DNA from: Chryseobacterium indologenes
Lineage (GTDB): Bacteria > Bacteroidota > Bacteroidia > Flavobacteriales > Weeksellaceae
DNA length: 64,000 bases
Direction: 5' to 3'
NCBI GenBank assembly: GCA_016025055.1
Contig: CP065590.1
Location: 1,054,001 to 1,118,000, forward strand
The notes below the pieces were generated by a model that was not told the DNA's origin, searched no databases, and saw only the letters and a program-made list of their open reading frames with translations. Numbering within the stretch: position 1 is the stretch's first letter; each line of letters opens with the position of its first letter. Both the position numbers and the translations under genes were made by a program. Below, in pieces: positions 19,146-27,365 of this stretch.

Positions 19146-20519
19146 TTAATGGATTGTTTTTTTAAAGACAATTGTAAACGTATTGACCTGCTCAGCTGGA
19201 GAAGAATATATAATGTCTGCACCATGATATTCTAAGATTCGCTTAACAATCCTGAGCCCAAGACCGGAACCTGCTATATTCTGGGTGTTATTCCCTCTCA
19301 TAAAGGCTTCAAACAGCTTCGACTGATCTTCTTTCGAAATAGTTTCTCCATGAGAAATCACTTCTACATCGAGATTATCGTTAGTCTCCGTGATTAACAC
19401 TTTTACTTCCGCACTATCTGAATATATGGCTGCGTTTTTAAAAAGATTAATAAAGACAATAACCAGTAACGACTGTATTCCATCAATGGTCAGAAATGCA
19501 TTTTCTGAGGTTTCTTCAGTAATTAAAAAATCCATTTTCAGATCCGGATAACTTTTCTCTACAGCTTCAAAAGCTTCAAAGATCACTTCATCAATTCTTA
19601 CTTCTTCATAAATAGTCTGGATATTTTCTTTATCAAATTTGGTAAGCAGCAACAACGAGTTTGTCAAATCAGACAACTGATACACATCACGCTGAATTTG
19701 TTGCAGGGAAGAAAGGGTTTCCGGGGAATGTTCTTCAAATTTTATCAGATTCTCAAGCTGGAAAGCCATTCTAGTAATGGGTGTCCTGATTTCATGGGAG
19801 GCACTTGCTGTAAAATCTTTTTGTGACTGGAAGACATCGTTCAGCCTTGCGATCATCGTATTGAACGACTTGGCAAGAACACTGATTTCATCATTGGACT
19901 GCTGAACGGGAATCTGCTTTGTCAGTTGATGGGCAGTAACTTCAGAAATTTCCTTATTGAGGTCTTCAAGAGGGTGAAGGAATTTCTCCACAAAATAATA
20001 GCTGAAAAAGCCAATAAGAAGGGTACTCATCACATAGGCGGTCACCAAAAGATATTTAAGATATCCCAGTTTGGATTTACCGTTGGTGTCAAAAGCACTG
20101 GTAAGAATGTAATAATTTTCACCGTTGATATTTCTTAAAGCCGCATAAATCTCAGGAACGGTCTTTTCTGTATAAATAATTTTCTTTCGATCCAGTTCCT
20201 TAAGCATCGTTGTATCCCAGGTGACATTTCTGTCTTTGATCGTACTGTAAATTAATTCCTTTTTTTGATTGAAAATTAAAATAGTCTCGTTCAAAAGAAT
20301 ATTGTCGGAATTTTCGTTGAAAAAAACCGGGGCTTCTTCTTCAAAGTCTTTGGATTTCGAAATAAAGTGAGTCGTAAACTCCAGTCTCTGCCTGAATCTT
20401 TCTTTAAATTCGTCTCTTCTGAAATCGTTAAAAGATAAATAAATAACCGCCATCACCATTCCAAAAAGCAGTGAAAAGGCAATACTGATCGTTAACGCTA
20501 TCTTTCTTTTTAAAGACAT
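19146..20519 (-). CDS. Sensor histidine kinase of the efflux locus
   Basis: 457 residues. TM1 at about 8-30, a periplasmic sensor of ~125 residues, and TM2 at about 155-177. A HAMP linker follows (LEDLNKEISEVTAHQL to FNTMIARLNDVF), then the dimerisation/phosphoacceptor box SASHEIRTPITRM with the catalytic His near 241. The ATPase domain has NLFKNAAIYS (N box) and GSGLGLRIVKRILEYHG (G box). It is an intact class I kinase, resembling CusS/CzcS-type sensors in layout. Its start abuts the regulator stop, so the pair is translated together. The signal is probably a metal in the periplasm, inferred from the neighbouring exporter. Confidence 0.9.
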   Translation of the reverse strand: MSLKRKIALTISIAFSLLFGMVMAVIYLSFNDFRRDEFKERFRQRLEFTTHFISKSKDFEEEAPVFFNENSDNILLNETILIFNQKKELIYSTIKDRNVTWDTTMLKELDRKKIIYTEKTVPEIYAALRNINGENYYILTSAFDTNGKSKLGYLKYLLVTAYVMSTLLIGFFSYYFVEKFLHPLEDLNKEISEVTAHQLTKQIPVQQSNDEISVLAKSFNTMIARLNDVFQSQKDFTASASHEIRTPITRMAFQLENLIKFEEHSPETLSSLQQIQRDVYQLSDLTNSLLLLTKFDKENIQTIYEEVRIDEVIFEAFEAVEKSYPDLKMDFLITEETSENAFLTIDGIQSLLVIVFINLFKNAAIYSDSAEVKVLITETNDNLDVEVISHGETISKEDQSKLFEAFMRGNNTQNIAGSGLGLRIVKRILEYHGADIIYSSPAEQVNTFTIVFKKTIH

Positions 20520-21202
20520 TTATAATGGACTTAGGTAATATCCGAACCCTGAACGGGTGTGGATGAGTTTTATTTTAAAATCTTTATCTATTTTTTTTCG
20601 TAGAAAATTAATATAGACTTCAACGGTATTGGTATTCGTATTAAAATTATGTTCCCATACATGTTCTGTAATCTGCTGCTTGGAAACTGTTCTTCCCTGA
20701 GCTTCCGCAAGGTATACCAGCAGCTGGAATTCCTTCAATGTAAGTGTTATTTCATTACCTCCACGATAGACTTTCTGCTCTGTCTTATTAATAATCAGAT
20801 CATCAATCCTGAGGATATCCTGGTCTGAACTATCTGAAGTAGATTTCCTTCTGAGCAGAGAGTTGATTCTCAGCAACAGTTCCTCAAATTGGAAAGGCTT
20901 TACAAGATAATCGTCTGCAAGCCTGGTGAAGGCGTCTTTTTATCTGAAATATCGCCATAAGCCGAAATAATGATGATAGGAGTACTTTTATCAAAAGAAC
21001 GGATGGTCTGGCAGACATCAAGCCCGTTTACCTTTGGTACATTGATATCCAGCAGATACAGATTATAGGTGTTATTTTTAATCTGGCGAAGAAAAGTTTC
21101 CCCGTCATAGATTTTATCACAGGTAAAATTATGGGATTCTAAAAATCTGCAAAGTTCTGCCGAAAGAATGAGATCATCTTCCAATAAAAGAATATTCATC
21201 AA
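20520..21202 (-). CDS. OmpR-family response regulator of the efflux locus (one frameshift)
   Basis: Two frames fuse into a normal ~227-residue regulator if one A is added to the A5 run at 20937-20941. The receiver domain starts MMNILLLEDDL, with acidic pocket D9-D10 and phosphoacceptor D52 in LLDINVPKVNG. After the shift the frame gives LADDYLVKPFQFEELLLR with the conserved Lys. The C-terminal winged helix contains LTLKEFQLLVYLAEAQGRTVSKQQI and HTRSGFGYYL. It is the likely binder of the TTTAA array upstream of czcC. The break lies in a homopolymer and is probably a sequence error. Confidence 0.88.
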
Positions 21203-21621
21203 AAATTTATTTTACACGAATTTAAAGAAATTTTTATGATTCCGATTCTAAAGATAAAAATTAAACTTCAAAGTATTTAATAATAGAGGATCAGTTTCAA
21301 AAAATGGAAGTATACTGTTTACTTTTATGGATTTTAAAATGCCATACCAATTGTTCAGTGTTTCATTATACATTTCGATGATGAAAAGTTGGATCAACGT
21401 CATGAAGTCTTCAACGCACGGGTACCTCCATAAAAAGTCATCCGCTGGTCTGTTCGCTCTTAGTCTTCATCAATAAAGAATAGTATTCTGTTTTTATGTT
21501 TTGTCAAACTTCAGTATGAGTTTGAGGATAAGATATTTTATTCTTAATGAGATTCAATTTTTTGTCTGCTTCCAACTCTTCTATTTGATTCTGTTTTTCT
21601 TTTGTGATGCTTGAGTTTTGG
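21203..21621. other. Spacer between the regulator gene and the tRNA array
   Basis: Mostly AT-rich and without a credible gene. A plus-strand stretch 21362-21433 (reads ...FDDEKLDQRHEVFNARV.. to a stop) has coding-like composition and may be a relic, but it has no start or homologue that I recognise. This lies at the right border of the efflux insertion. Confidence 0.35.
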
Positions 21622-21653
21622 GCAAAAAAAATCCCGAAATAAATTCGGGAAAA
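21622..21653 (-). terminator. Terminator of the tRNA array
   Basis: TCCCGAA/TTCGGGA stem followed on the minus strand by TTTTTTTTG. It lies directly after tRNA-Thr(GGT), so the array no longer reads into tuf. Confidence 0.85.
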
Positions 21654-21658
21654 TCGAG

Positions 21659-21730
21659 AGCCAACTACGGGACTTGAACCCGTGACCTCTTCCTTACCAA
21701 GGAAGCACTCTACCGCTGAGCTAAGTCGGC
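21659..21730 (-). tRNA. trnT: tRNA-Thr (GGT anticodon)
   Basis: 72 nt; acceptor GCCGACT/AGTTGGC, anticodon arm CTTCC-TTGGTAA-GGAAG reading GGT, T arm GGGTTCAAGTCCC. It is the last gene of the array and the only one outside the duplicated module. Confidence 0.95.
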
Positions 21731-21739
21731 ATCAACTAA

Positions 21740-21767
21740 AAAAATCACACTGAAAGCGTGTTTTTTT
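21740..21767 (-). terminator. Terminator-like hairpin after the second tRNA-Gly
   Basis: Minus strand CACGC-tttca-GTGTG flanked by A-run and T-run; imperfect stem. A similar hairpin follows the first tRNA-Gly, so each module may have its own terminator or processing site. Confidence 0.4.
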
Positions 21768-21768
21768 G

Positions 21769-21841
21769 AGCGGAAGACGGGGGTCGAACCCGCGACATTC
21801 AGCTTGGAAGGCTGACGCTCTACCAACTGAGCTACTTCCGC
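21769..21841 (-). tRNA. trnG: tRNA-Gly (TCC anticodon), copy 1
   Basis: 73 nt; acceptor GCGGAAG/CTTCCGC, anticodon loop CTTCCAA reading TCC. Identical to the gene at 22192-22264. Confidence 0.96.
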
Positions 21842-21927
21842 AATTTTGTTTCCAAAACTATTGGTAAACGCTGTGCAAAACTAAAAAAATTAATTTAATT
21901 CTGCAAGTTTTTTTCTAATATAAAATG

Positions 21928-22008
21928 TGGGGAGAGCAGGATTCGAACCTACGAAGCCGAAGCAACTGAGTTACAGTCAGTCCCATTTAGCCACTCTGGA
22001 ATCTCCCC
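21928..22008 (-). tRNA. trnY: tRNA-Tyr (GTA anticodon), copy 1
   Basis: 81 nt class II tRNA with a long variable arm; acceptor GGGGAGA/TCTCCCC, anticodon GTA in GACTGTAACTC. Identical to the gene at 22351-22431. Confidence 0.96.
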
Positions 22009-22028
22009 AGATATTTTATATTAAATAG

Positions 22029-22102
22029 AGCCTCCAGAGGGATTCGAACCCACGACCCCGAGATTACAAATCACGTGCTCTGGCCAACTGAGCTATGGAG
22101 GC
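22029..22102 (-). tRNA. trnT: tRNA-Thr (TGT anticodon), copy 1
   Basis: 74 nt; acceptor GCCTCCA/TGGAGGC, anticodon arm GATTTGTAATC reading TGT. Identical to the gene at 22450-22523. Confidence 0.96.
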
Positions 22103-22159
22103 ATTTAATATATATGACTGAAAGTGATTGAGAAACTCTACTCATTACATTTCAGTGTT

Positions 22160-22190
22160 AAAAAAAATCACAAATTACAGTGATTTTTTT
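22160..22190 (-). terminator. Terminator-like hairpin after the first tRNA-Gly
   Basis: ATCAC and GTGAT pair between an A-run and a T-run; nearly symmetric, so it could work on either strand. Confidence 0.4.
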
Positions 22191-22191
22191 G

Positions 22192-22264
22192 AGCGGAAGA
22201 CGGGGGTCGAACCCGCGACATTCAGCTTGGAAGGCTGACGCTCTACCAACTGAGCTACTTCCGC
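22192..22264 (-). tRNA. trnG: tRNA-Gly (TCC anticodon), copy 2
   Basis: 73 nt, same sequence as 21769-21841. Confidence 0.96.
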
Positions 22265-22350
22265 AATTTTGTTTCCAAAACCATTGGTAAACGCTGTGCA
22301 AAACTAAGAAAATTAATTTAATTCTGCAAGTTTTTTTCTAATATAAAATG

Positions 22351-22431
22351 TGGGGAGAGCAGGATTCGAACCTACGAAGCCGAAGCAACTGAGTTACAGT
22401 CAGTCCCATTTAGCCACTCTGGAATCTCCCC
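22351..22431 (-). tRNA. trnY: tRNA-Tyr (GTA anticodon), copy 2
   Basis: 81 nt, same sequence as 21928-22008. Confidence 0.96.
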
Positions 22432-22449
22432 AGATATTTTATATTAATG

Positions 22450-22523
22450 AGCCTCCAGAGGGATTCGAACCCACGACCCCGAGATTACAAATCACGTGCT
22501 CTGGCCAACTGAGCTATGGAGGC
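22450..22523 (-). tRNA. trnT: tRNA-Thr (TGT anticodon), copy 2
   Basis: 74 nt, same sequence as 22029-22102. First gene of the array as transcribed. Confidence 0.96.
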
Positions 22524-22568
22524 AAATTAAAAAGAATTCAAAAGATCGCTGTTCCTTTTTTGCGAGTG

Positions 22569-22599
22569 CAAATATAGAACGGATTTTTTGAATTCTCAA
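22569..22599 (-). promoter_or_regulatory. tRNA array promoter
   Basis: Minus-strand TATATTTG (22569-22576) with TTG (22597-22599) 20 bp upstream; a perfect TAnnTTTG box about 45 bp before the first tRNA. Confidence 0.7.
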
Positions 22600-22630
22600 A
22601 TTTTTTATAAACTTTTTTTAACTTTTTTCT

Positions 22631-22921
22631 TTAAGCCATTTCTTTTTTCTTGATTAGTAGCTTTTTAGCAGTATCAACGCAAAGGTCCAAACTTTCTTCA
22701 AAACTTGTAGATGTCTTTTTTACTACGATATCGTCTCCCGGAACCGCCAGAATAATCTCGGCTGTTTTATTCGCTTTATCCGAATTATTTTCTACTTTCA
22801 AAAAGATTTTGCAATCCTGGATTTTGTCGTAGAAGGTGTCTAGTTTGCTTACTTTTTTTTCGATGTGTGATTCTAGTGGTTCGTGTGGAGTTAAACCAAT
22901 TGATTGTACTGAAATCTTCAT
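22631..22921 (-). CDS. hpf: Ribosome hibernation-promoting factor, short form
   Basis: 96 residues, the S30EA/RaiA-like fold only (MKISVQSIGLTPHEPLESHI, KVSKLDTFYDKIQDCKIFLK, KNKTAEIILAVPGDDIVVKK-type core), without the C-terminal dimerisation domain of long HPF. It binds the 30S decoding region in stationary phase. The start overlaps the xerC stop by 4 bp, so the two are translationally coupled, the standard flavobacterial pairing. Confidence 0.92.
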   Translation of the reverse strand: MKISVQSIGLTPHEPLESHIEKKVSKLDTFYDKIQDCKIFLKVENNSDKANKTAEIILAVPGDDIVVKKTSTSFEESLDLCVDTAKKLLIKKKEMA

Positions 22922-23805
22922 AATTCTTCTTTTTTTGTTGCTCGAGGGTGAGCCTGATTAAACACTTTTTTCAATTGTTCAATATTGGCATTCGTATAGA
23001 CTTGAGTACTGGCAAGACTGGAATGCCCTAATATTTTTTTTACTTTGGAGATCTCCGCCCCATTATCCAACACGTGAGTAGCAAAGCTATGGCGAAGGAT
23101 GTGAGGACTTCTTTTTTCCTTTGTTGTTATAAGACTAAGGTACTTATTAACTACCACATAAACAAATTTTTCATTGAGTTTTTTCCCTTTCTTATTTACA
23201 AAAAAATATGAGATATATTCTGTCTGCGGTTTTCTGATTTCAAGATAACTCCTGAGAAGCTCAGACAGTTCTTTGGAAACAGGAATTACCCTTTCTTTAT
23301 TTCCTTTTCCAATGACTTTTAATTCATTCTCATTTAAATCAATATTTTCAAATATCAGGCCACAAAGCTCTGCTTTCCTCATTCCGGTCTGATATAATAC
23401 TTCTACAATACATTTTTCCAGGATGTCGTGGGTCTGCTCAAAAACCCTGTCATGAAGATCGTTCATTTCTTCTTTAGACATAGGAATCTGTTTTTCAGCA
23501 TAAAACTTCAGGGATGAGATACCTTCTACGGGAGAAATTTTAATTTCACCTATTTTAAGAAGGGAAAGAAAAAAACTTCGGAGCGAAGATAGTTTTCTGT
23601 TGATACTTCTCTTGGAAATATTATTTTCACTGAGATCTACAATAAAGTTTCGGATTACTTTTTTATCGGCTTTGGAAATATCTTCTGATGATTCTGTTTT
23701 GAGATAAAAACAGGAGAAGTCACCAAGATCTTTTTTGTAACTTGTAATGGTATGGGGAGAATACCTCTTTTCGAATTGTAAATATTCTAAAAATTTATCC
23801 AACAT
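22918..23805 (-). CDS. xerC: Site-specific tyrosine recombinase XerC-type
   Basis: 295 residues. The N-terminal SAM-like core-binding domain (LEYLQFEKRYSPHTITSYKK) precedes the catalytic domain with the R-H-R-H-Y set: TGMRKAELCGL, HILRHSFATHV, LGHSSLASTQVYTN. It resolves chromosome dimers. Its position between rpsU and hpf is a conserved flavobacterial housekeeping context, not an integrase context. A -7 box (TATATTTG, 23839-23846) lies 34 bp upstream. Confidence 0.93.
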   Translation of the reverse strand: MLDKFLEYLQFEKRYSPHTITSYKKDLGDFSCFYLKTESSEDISKADKKVIRNFIVDLSENNISKRSINRKLSSLRSFFLSLLKIGEIKISPVEGISSLKFYAEKQIPMSKEEMNDLHDRVFEQTHDILEKCIVEVLYQTGMRKAELCGLIFENIDLNENELKVIGKGNKERVIPVSKELSELLRSYLEIRKPQTEYISYFFVNKKGKKLNEKFVYVVVNKYLSLITTKEKRSPHILRHSFATHVLDNGAEISKVKKILGHSSLASTQVYTNANIEQLKKVFNQAHPRATKKEEL

Positions 23806-23887
23806 CGCCTATAGGTATAAAAATAAAAATTCACTCCTCAAATATAAGAATTTAAGAAGTGAATTAATATGTGATTTAAGAAAATTC

Positions 23888-24085
23888 TTAAGCCTGCTCT
23901 TCTTTACTAAGTGCTCTTTGCTTATAAGCTGCTTTTAGCCTAGCTTGTCTCAAAGTTACAGAAGGCTTGATAAACGCTTGTCTAGATCTTAATTGACGAA
24001 CTGTACCTGTTTTATCAAATTTTCTTTTGTATTTTTTTAAAGCTCTGTCGATGGATTCACCATCTTTTACTGGAATTATTAACAT
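23888..24085 (-). CDS. rpsU: 30S ribosomal protein S21
   Basis: 65 residues beginning MLIIPVKDGESIDRALKKYK with the basic helices KRKFDKTGTVRQLRSRQ and KPSVTLRQARLKAAYK. S21 assists initiation-mRNA pairing on the 30S subunit; in Bacteroidetes it is part of the anti-Shine-Dalgarno pocket. It has its own promoter. Confidence 0.97.
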   Translation of the reverse strand: MLIIPVKDGESIDRALKKYKRKFDKTGTVRQLRSRQAFIKPSVTLRQARLKAAYKQRALSKEEQA

Positions 24086-24108
24086 ATTTTACATCTCATT
24101 TTGGATTG

Positions 24109-24138
24109 CAAAACTAGACAATTTTTATGAGAACACAA
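24109..24138 (-). promoter_or_regulatory. rpsU promoter
   Basis: Minus-strand TAGTTTTG (24109-24116) with TTG (24136-24138) 19 bp upstream. The rest of 24139-24330 shows nothing recognisable. Confidence 0.7.
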
Positions 24139-24330
24139 AATATATTGTAATAAACAATCAATACTCCACCCTATGACTGTTAAAAAAGTCCGTATTAAAG
24201 CCCATTACCAAGCAATAATATTTTATCCACAATGACTGGATATTCAATTCTTAATAACTTCAGGTTACTCATTTTGTTTCCTAATTTCTATTAAAACCAT
24301 CTACATTAATGAAATGTAAACAAAAAGCAT

Positions 24331-24338
24331 TATCTTTG
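24331..24338 (+). promoter_or_regulatory. ssrA -7 box
   Basis: TATCTTTG, a perfect TAnnTTTG, 16 bp before the mature 5' end of tmRNA. No clear -33 was seen. Confidence 0.6.
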
Positions 24339-24354
24339 CATTCACTTTATTCAT

Positions 24355-24754
24355 GGGGTTGACTGGTTTCGACAGCAAGACTAATGGGTAAGTAAGCATG
24401 CAGAGAACCGTAGCGCGATCTCTATAATCCCTTGCTACAAAATTTTAACTGGCAACGAAGAGTTCGCTCTTGCAGCTTAATATCGAAGTATAGTAGATTC
24501 AAGCGTTTTCCCGAAGATTTCAGTAGGGAAGCAAGATATTCCACAAATGCTCTGTTCTGCGGCGTTTGATCCTGGGATATAGGAATGCGGAAATAAGGTT
24601 GTAGAAGCTTCGGCTATAACACGAAAACTTTAGAAGATAAGCTGGAAGTTGGGTGTCTGCTCTCTGCTTCCCGTCGAAAATTAATAGTAGAATAAGCATG
24701 TAGAAAGCTTATGTATTGCTTGTTTGGACGAGGGTTCGAATCCCTCCAACTCCA
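24355..24754 (+). ncRNA. ssrA: Transfer-messenger RNA (tmRNA)
   Basis: The 5' end GGGGTTGACTGGTTTCGACA and the 3' end GGGTTCGAATCCCTCCAACT form the tRNA-like domain, with acceptor GGGGTTG pairing to CAACTCC and discriminator A. The tag reading frame at about 24451-24477 encodes GNEEFALAA followed by TAA, ending in the ALAA degron recognised by ClpXP-type proteases. tmRNA rescues stalled ribosomes with SmpB. CCA is not encoded. Confidence 0.97.
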
Positions 24755-24764
24755 CAGAAAATAC

Positions 24765-24800
24765 AAAAACCACTGATTTTTCTCAGTGGTTTTTTATTTT
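24765..24800. terminator. Terminator between ssrA and the FMN reductase gene
   Basis: AAAACCACTG/CAGTGGTTTT stem with T-runs on both sides. It can end ssrA (plus) and the converging reductase gene (minus). Confidence 0.9.
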
Positions 24801-24808
24801 TATAATAA

Positions 24809-25363
24809 TCAACTATTCTTTTTAAACCATTCAATGTAGGCATCTACAGCCTTTTGAAGAAAATCTATGGTATCCTCGTCTTTCAAGCTTCCATTTTCGT
24901 CCCATACTTTATCTATATGAGGAAGGTACACTTCCGGCTGCTGCATCGCAGGAATATTAAGGAAAACGAGACTTTGTCTCAGGTGATGATTGGCACCGAA
25001 GGCAGACAAATTTCCTGGTGAACTGCTAAATACGGCCCCAGGTTTTCCATCCCAGGCGTTTTTACCTGCAGGCCTTGAAGCGACGTCGATAGCATTTTTC
25101 AATGCAGCCGGTACAGATCGGTTGTGCTCAGGAGTAATGAAAATGACTCCATTGAGGCTTTTAATAACCTGTCTGAATTTCACATACGATTCAGGCACAT
25201 TGTTATGATCATCAAAATCCTGGTTATAAATGGGCAAATCTTCGATTGAGACTATAGTAAATTCAAATCCCGGAGGTGCCATAGAAACCAGGGCTCTGGC
25301 AATTTTTTTGGAAAAGGATTCTTTTCGTAAACTGCCTGCGACAAGTCCGATTACATTATTCAT
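24809..25363 (-). CDS. NADPH-dependent FMN reductase family protein
   Basis: 184 residues of flavodoxin-like fold. GSLRKESFSKKIARAL is the FMN-phosphate loop, TPEHNRSVPAALKNAID is the family signature near the isoalloxazine, and SSSPGNLSAFGANHHLR is the second flavin loop. The family covers chromate, quinone and azo reductases that pass electrons from NAD(P)H to FMN; the physiological substrate is not evident. It is the third gene after an SDR and an AraC regulator on the same strand, which suggests a redox-stress group. Confidence 0.87.
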   Translation of the reverse strand: MNNVIGLVAGSLRKESFSKKIARALVSMAPPGFEFTIVSIEDLPIYNQDFDDHNNVPESYVKFRQVIKSLNGVIFITPEHNRSVPAALKNAIDVASRPAGKNAWDGKPGAVFSSSPGNLSAFGANHHLRQSLVFLNIPAMQQPEVYLPHIDKVWDENGSLKDEDTIDFLQKAVDAYIEWFKKNS

Positions 25364-25442
25364 AATAATAGTATTTAAGTGATTATACTATTAAATAAAG
25401 CAAAAACAGTGCGAAAGGTCAGCGGAACACAACAGGTGATTC

Positions 25443-26246
25443 TTAGGAGACCATACTTGGTGATAAGCCGAATTGTTTTTTAAAAGCAAATGAAAAATGG
25501 GAAAGATCTTCAAACCCCAGATCCAAATAGATTTCAGAAGCTGTTTTTCTTTCTTCTGCAATTAAATAATAAGCCTCCTGCAATCTTTTTTGAATCAACC
25601 ATTTTCCGGGGGTAGTTCCGAAAATCTTTTCAAAATCACGTTTAAAAGTTGCCAAACTTCTTCCTGTAAGATAAGCAAAGCGATCCAGGTGGACGTTAAA
25701 ATGAAAATTCTTATTCATAAAAGCTTCGATATCTATCTTACCCGGTTCCGTAAAATCAAATAAAATATTTTTCACCTCCGGTATTTCCTCCAATAACAGG
25801 AATAGTGCTTCCTTTATTTTTAAATCTACCAATCTTTGATCGGAAAGTTTGCCCAGATCATGGTACAATAAAAGTGAATTCATGTAATTCCGAATTTCAG
25901 GGCTCTCATGTAAAAAACATACGGGCTTGTTGTATTCTCTTTTTTCTGCAATCATATGATATTCAAGGCTGAAATCTCTGAGAATTTGCTGATTTAAATA
26001 AATGGATAAAGATTTAAAGTCTCCATCCGGCGGAGGTTGCTTTATAAATTTCAACAGCTGATTTCTTCTCAGAAAACGAACTGAGCCGTCTTTTGCCGAA
26101 TAATTGTGCAAGCCGTCATTTAAAATTAAATCACCGGAAATCTGGTAGCTCAAGACATGATCAGACACAAAATGCTCACCCTGCCGGCTCAGCTCAGTGT
26201 AGCAGGAGTATACAATATTGCCAACATCTTCTTTTTTAGATTTCAT
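25443..26246 (-). CDS. AraC-family transcriptional regulator
   Basis: 267 residues. The N-terminal half resembles a cupin-like sensor (VLSYQISGDLILNDGL, KDGSVRFLRRNQLLKF). The C-terminal double helix-turn-helix has FAYLTGRSLATFKRDFEKIF and then TASEIYLDLGFEDLSHFSFAFK, with KKQFGLSPS at the end. Effector unknown. A -7 box TACCTTTG (minus, 26254-26261) lies only 8 bp upstream of the ATG, so the transcript would have almost no leader. Flanking SDR and FMN reductase genes are likely targets by proximity. Confidence 0.9.
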   Translation of the reverse strand: MKSKKEDVGNIVYSCYTELSRQGEHFVSDHVLSYQISGDLILNDGLHNYSAKDGSVRFLRRNQLLKFIKQPPPDGDFKSLSIYLNQQILRDFSLEYHMIAEKREYNKPVCFLHESPEIRNYMNSLLLYHDLGKLSDQRLVDLKIKEALFLLLEEIPEVKNILFDFTEPGKIDIEAFMNKNFHFNVHLDRFAYLTGRSLATFKRDFEKIFGTTPGKWLIQKRLQEAYYLIAEERKTASEIYLDLGFEDLSHFSFAFKKQFGLSPSMVS

Positions 26247-26296
26247 GATATGACAAAGGTATAAAATGAGTTTTCAAAAAAATAAAGGCTGGGTTA

Positions 26297-27193
26297 TTAT
26301 TCTAACGAAATTCCTTTATGCGCTAAATATTGTTTTCCGTATTCCGTCTCAAAGATATTTACAGCATCGTCATGATCGGTTGAAACCGTTACATCTAGCC
26401 ATTTTTCAAATTCCTCTTTTCTTCTTTCATCCGTTGCTTTTAAAATTGCAGCAGCTTCACTTCCCAAAACCAGATGTAATGGTGGATTTTCATTTTCCAC
26501 GATATCAATCATTACTTTTGCGGCTTTTGCCGGATCACCCATAGGAAGAAACTTTCCTGAAGTCAAATGTTCTTTCACTCCTCCAACAGTGGTTTCATAT
26601 CCTTCAATATCTTTTGCGAAACTCATCGAAGATCCCGCCCACTCGGTACGGAAACCGCCGGGCTGAATACAGGTTAGTCTGATCCCCAAAGGAGCAATTT
26701 CTTTGCTTAAAGATTCCGAAAAACCTACAAGGCCAAATTTAGCAGCCTGATACATAGAAAGTCCTGCATTTCCTACCCGACCTCCAATTGAACTGATTTG
26801 CAGAATATGCCCTGACCGTTCTTTTCTCATATGAGGCAAAACAGCTCTCGTTATTTCAATAGGTGCATATAGATTCACCTCCAGTTGATTTCTGACCTGT
26901 TCGTAAGTAAAAGCTTCTGCTGCCCCTGTAATTCCGAATCCTGCATTGTTTACCAGGACATCTATTTTACCAAAATGTTTCACAGCTTTATCTACTGCAA
27001 AATAAATCTGTTCTTTATTCTGAACATCCAGTTCTATCGTCAGCAGCTGTTTGGGATACTGTTCTGCTAAATCATTTAATTGCTGAGGATTTCTTGCGGT
27101 TGCCACAACATCATCTCCTTTTAATAATACTGCTTCTACAAGGCTTTTTCCTAAGCCTTTTGAGCTTCCTGTGATAAACCAAACTTTTTTCAT
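26297..27193 (-). CDS. Short-chain dehydrogenase/reductase
   Basis: 298 residues from the ATG at 27193 (MKKVWFITGSSKGLG); a longer frame to 27241 adds 16 residues before this methionine, outside the family pattern, so I reject that start. The glycine-rich NAD(P) loop is TGSSKGLGKSL, then NNAGFGI, the catalytic Ser in ISSIGG and the YQAAKF catalytic pair. It is a classical SDR oxidoreductase resembling YusZ-type ketoreductases; the substrate is unknown. The AraC gene starts 50 bp downstream. Confidence 0.9.
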   Translation of the reverse strand: MKKVWFITGSSKGLGKSLVEAVLLKGDDVVATARNPQQLNDLAEQYPKQLLTIELDVQNKEQIYFAVDKAVKHFGKIDVLVNNAGFGITGAAEAFTYEQVRNQLEVNLYAPIEITRAVLPHMRKERSGHILQISSIGGRVGNAGLSMYQAAKFGLVGFSESLSKEIAPLGIRLTCIQPGGFRTEWAGSSMSFAKDIEGYETTVGGVKEHLTSGKFLPMGDPAKAAKVMIDIVENENPPLHLVLGSEAAAILKATDERRKEEFEKWLDVTVSTDHDDAVNIFETEYGKQYLAHKGISLE

Positions 27194-27334
27194 TGTCTTA
27201 TTGATTTTTGTTTGATACAAATTTCTGTCAATAACAACCACAACTAATTTGTTGAAAAGTTCAATTTCACTTTGTTAAAAAGCTCATTCCATAACCCTCA
27301 TCTATTCCATCCCTGAAATCTTCAACTTTTAAAA

Positions 27335-27362
27335 AGAAAAGAGCCCCTAAATTGGGACTTTT
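27335..27362 (-). terminator. Weak terminator after the acetyltransferase gene
   Basis: Minus strand AAAAGTCCC/GGGGCTCTTTT imperfect stem with a T-run. Confidence 0.4.
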
Positions 27363-27365
27363 CAA

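Larger units (their letters stand above)
21761..22103. repeat. tRNA tandem duplication, copy 1
   Basis: About 343 bp carrying Gly(TCC), Tyr(GTA) and Thr(TGT). It matches 22184-22524 almost perfectly, including the long spacer between the Gly and Tyr genes, with two substitutions there and a small length difference before Thr. Confidence 0.95.
22184..22524. repeat. tRNA tandem duplication, copy 2
   Basis: Second copy of the Gly-Tyr-Thr module, offset 421-423 bp from 21761-22103. Confidence 0.95.

Noticed and set aside
21740..22524. CRISPR-like array
   Set aside because: The repeats are two copies of tRNA genes with spacers, not short regular repeats; no cas genes.
22918..23805. Tyrosine recombinase next to tRNAs as the integrase of a mobile element
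   Set aside because: It is XerC in the conserved rpsU-xerC-hpf context; no att repeats or cargo are tied to it.
26297..27241. Longer SDR start at 27241
   Set aside because: The extra 16 residues precede MKKVWFITG, the normal family start, and add a charged stretch unlike the fold.
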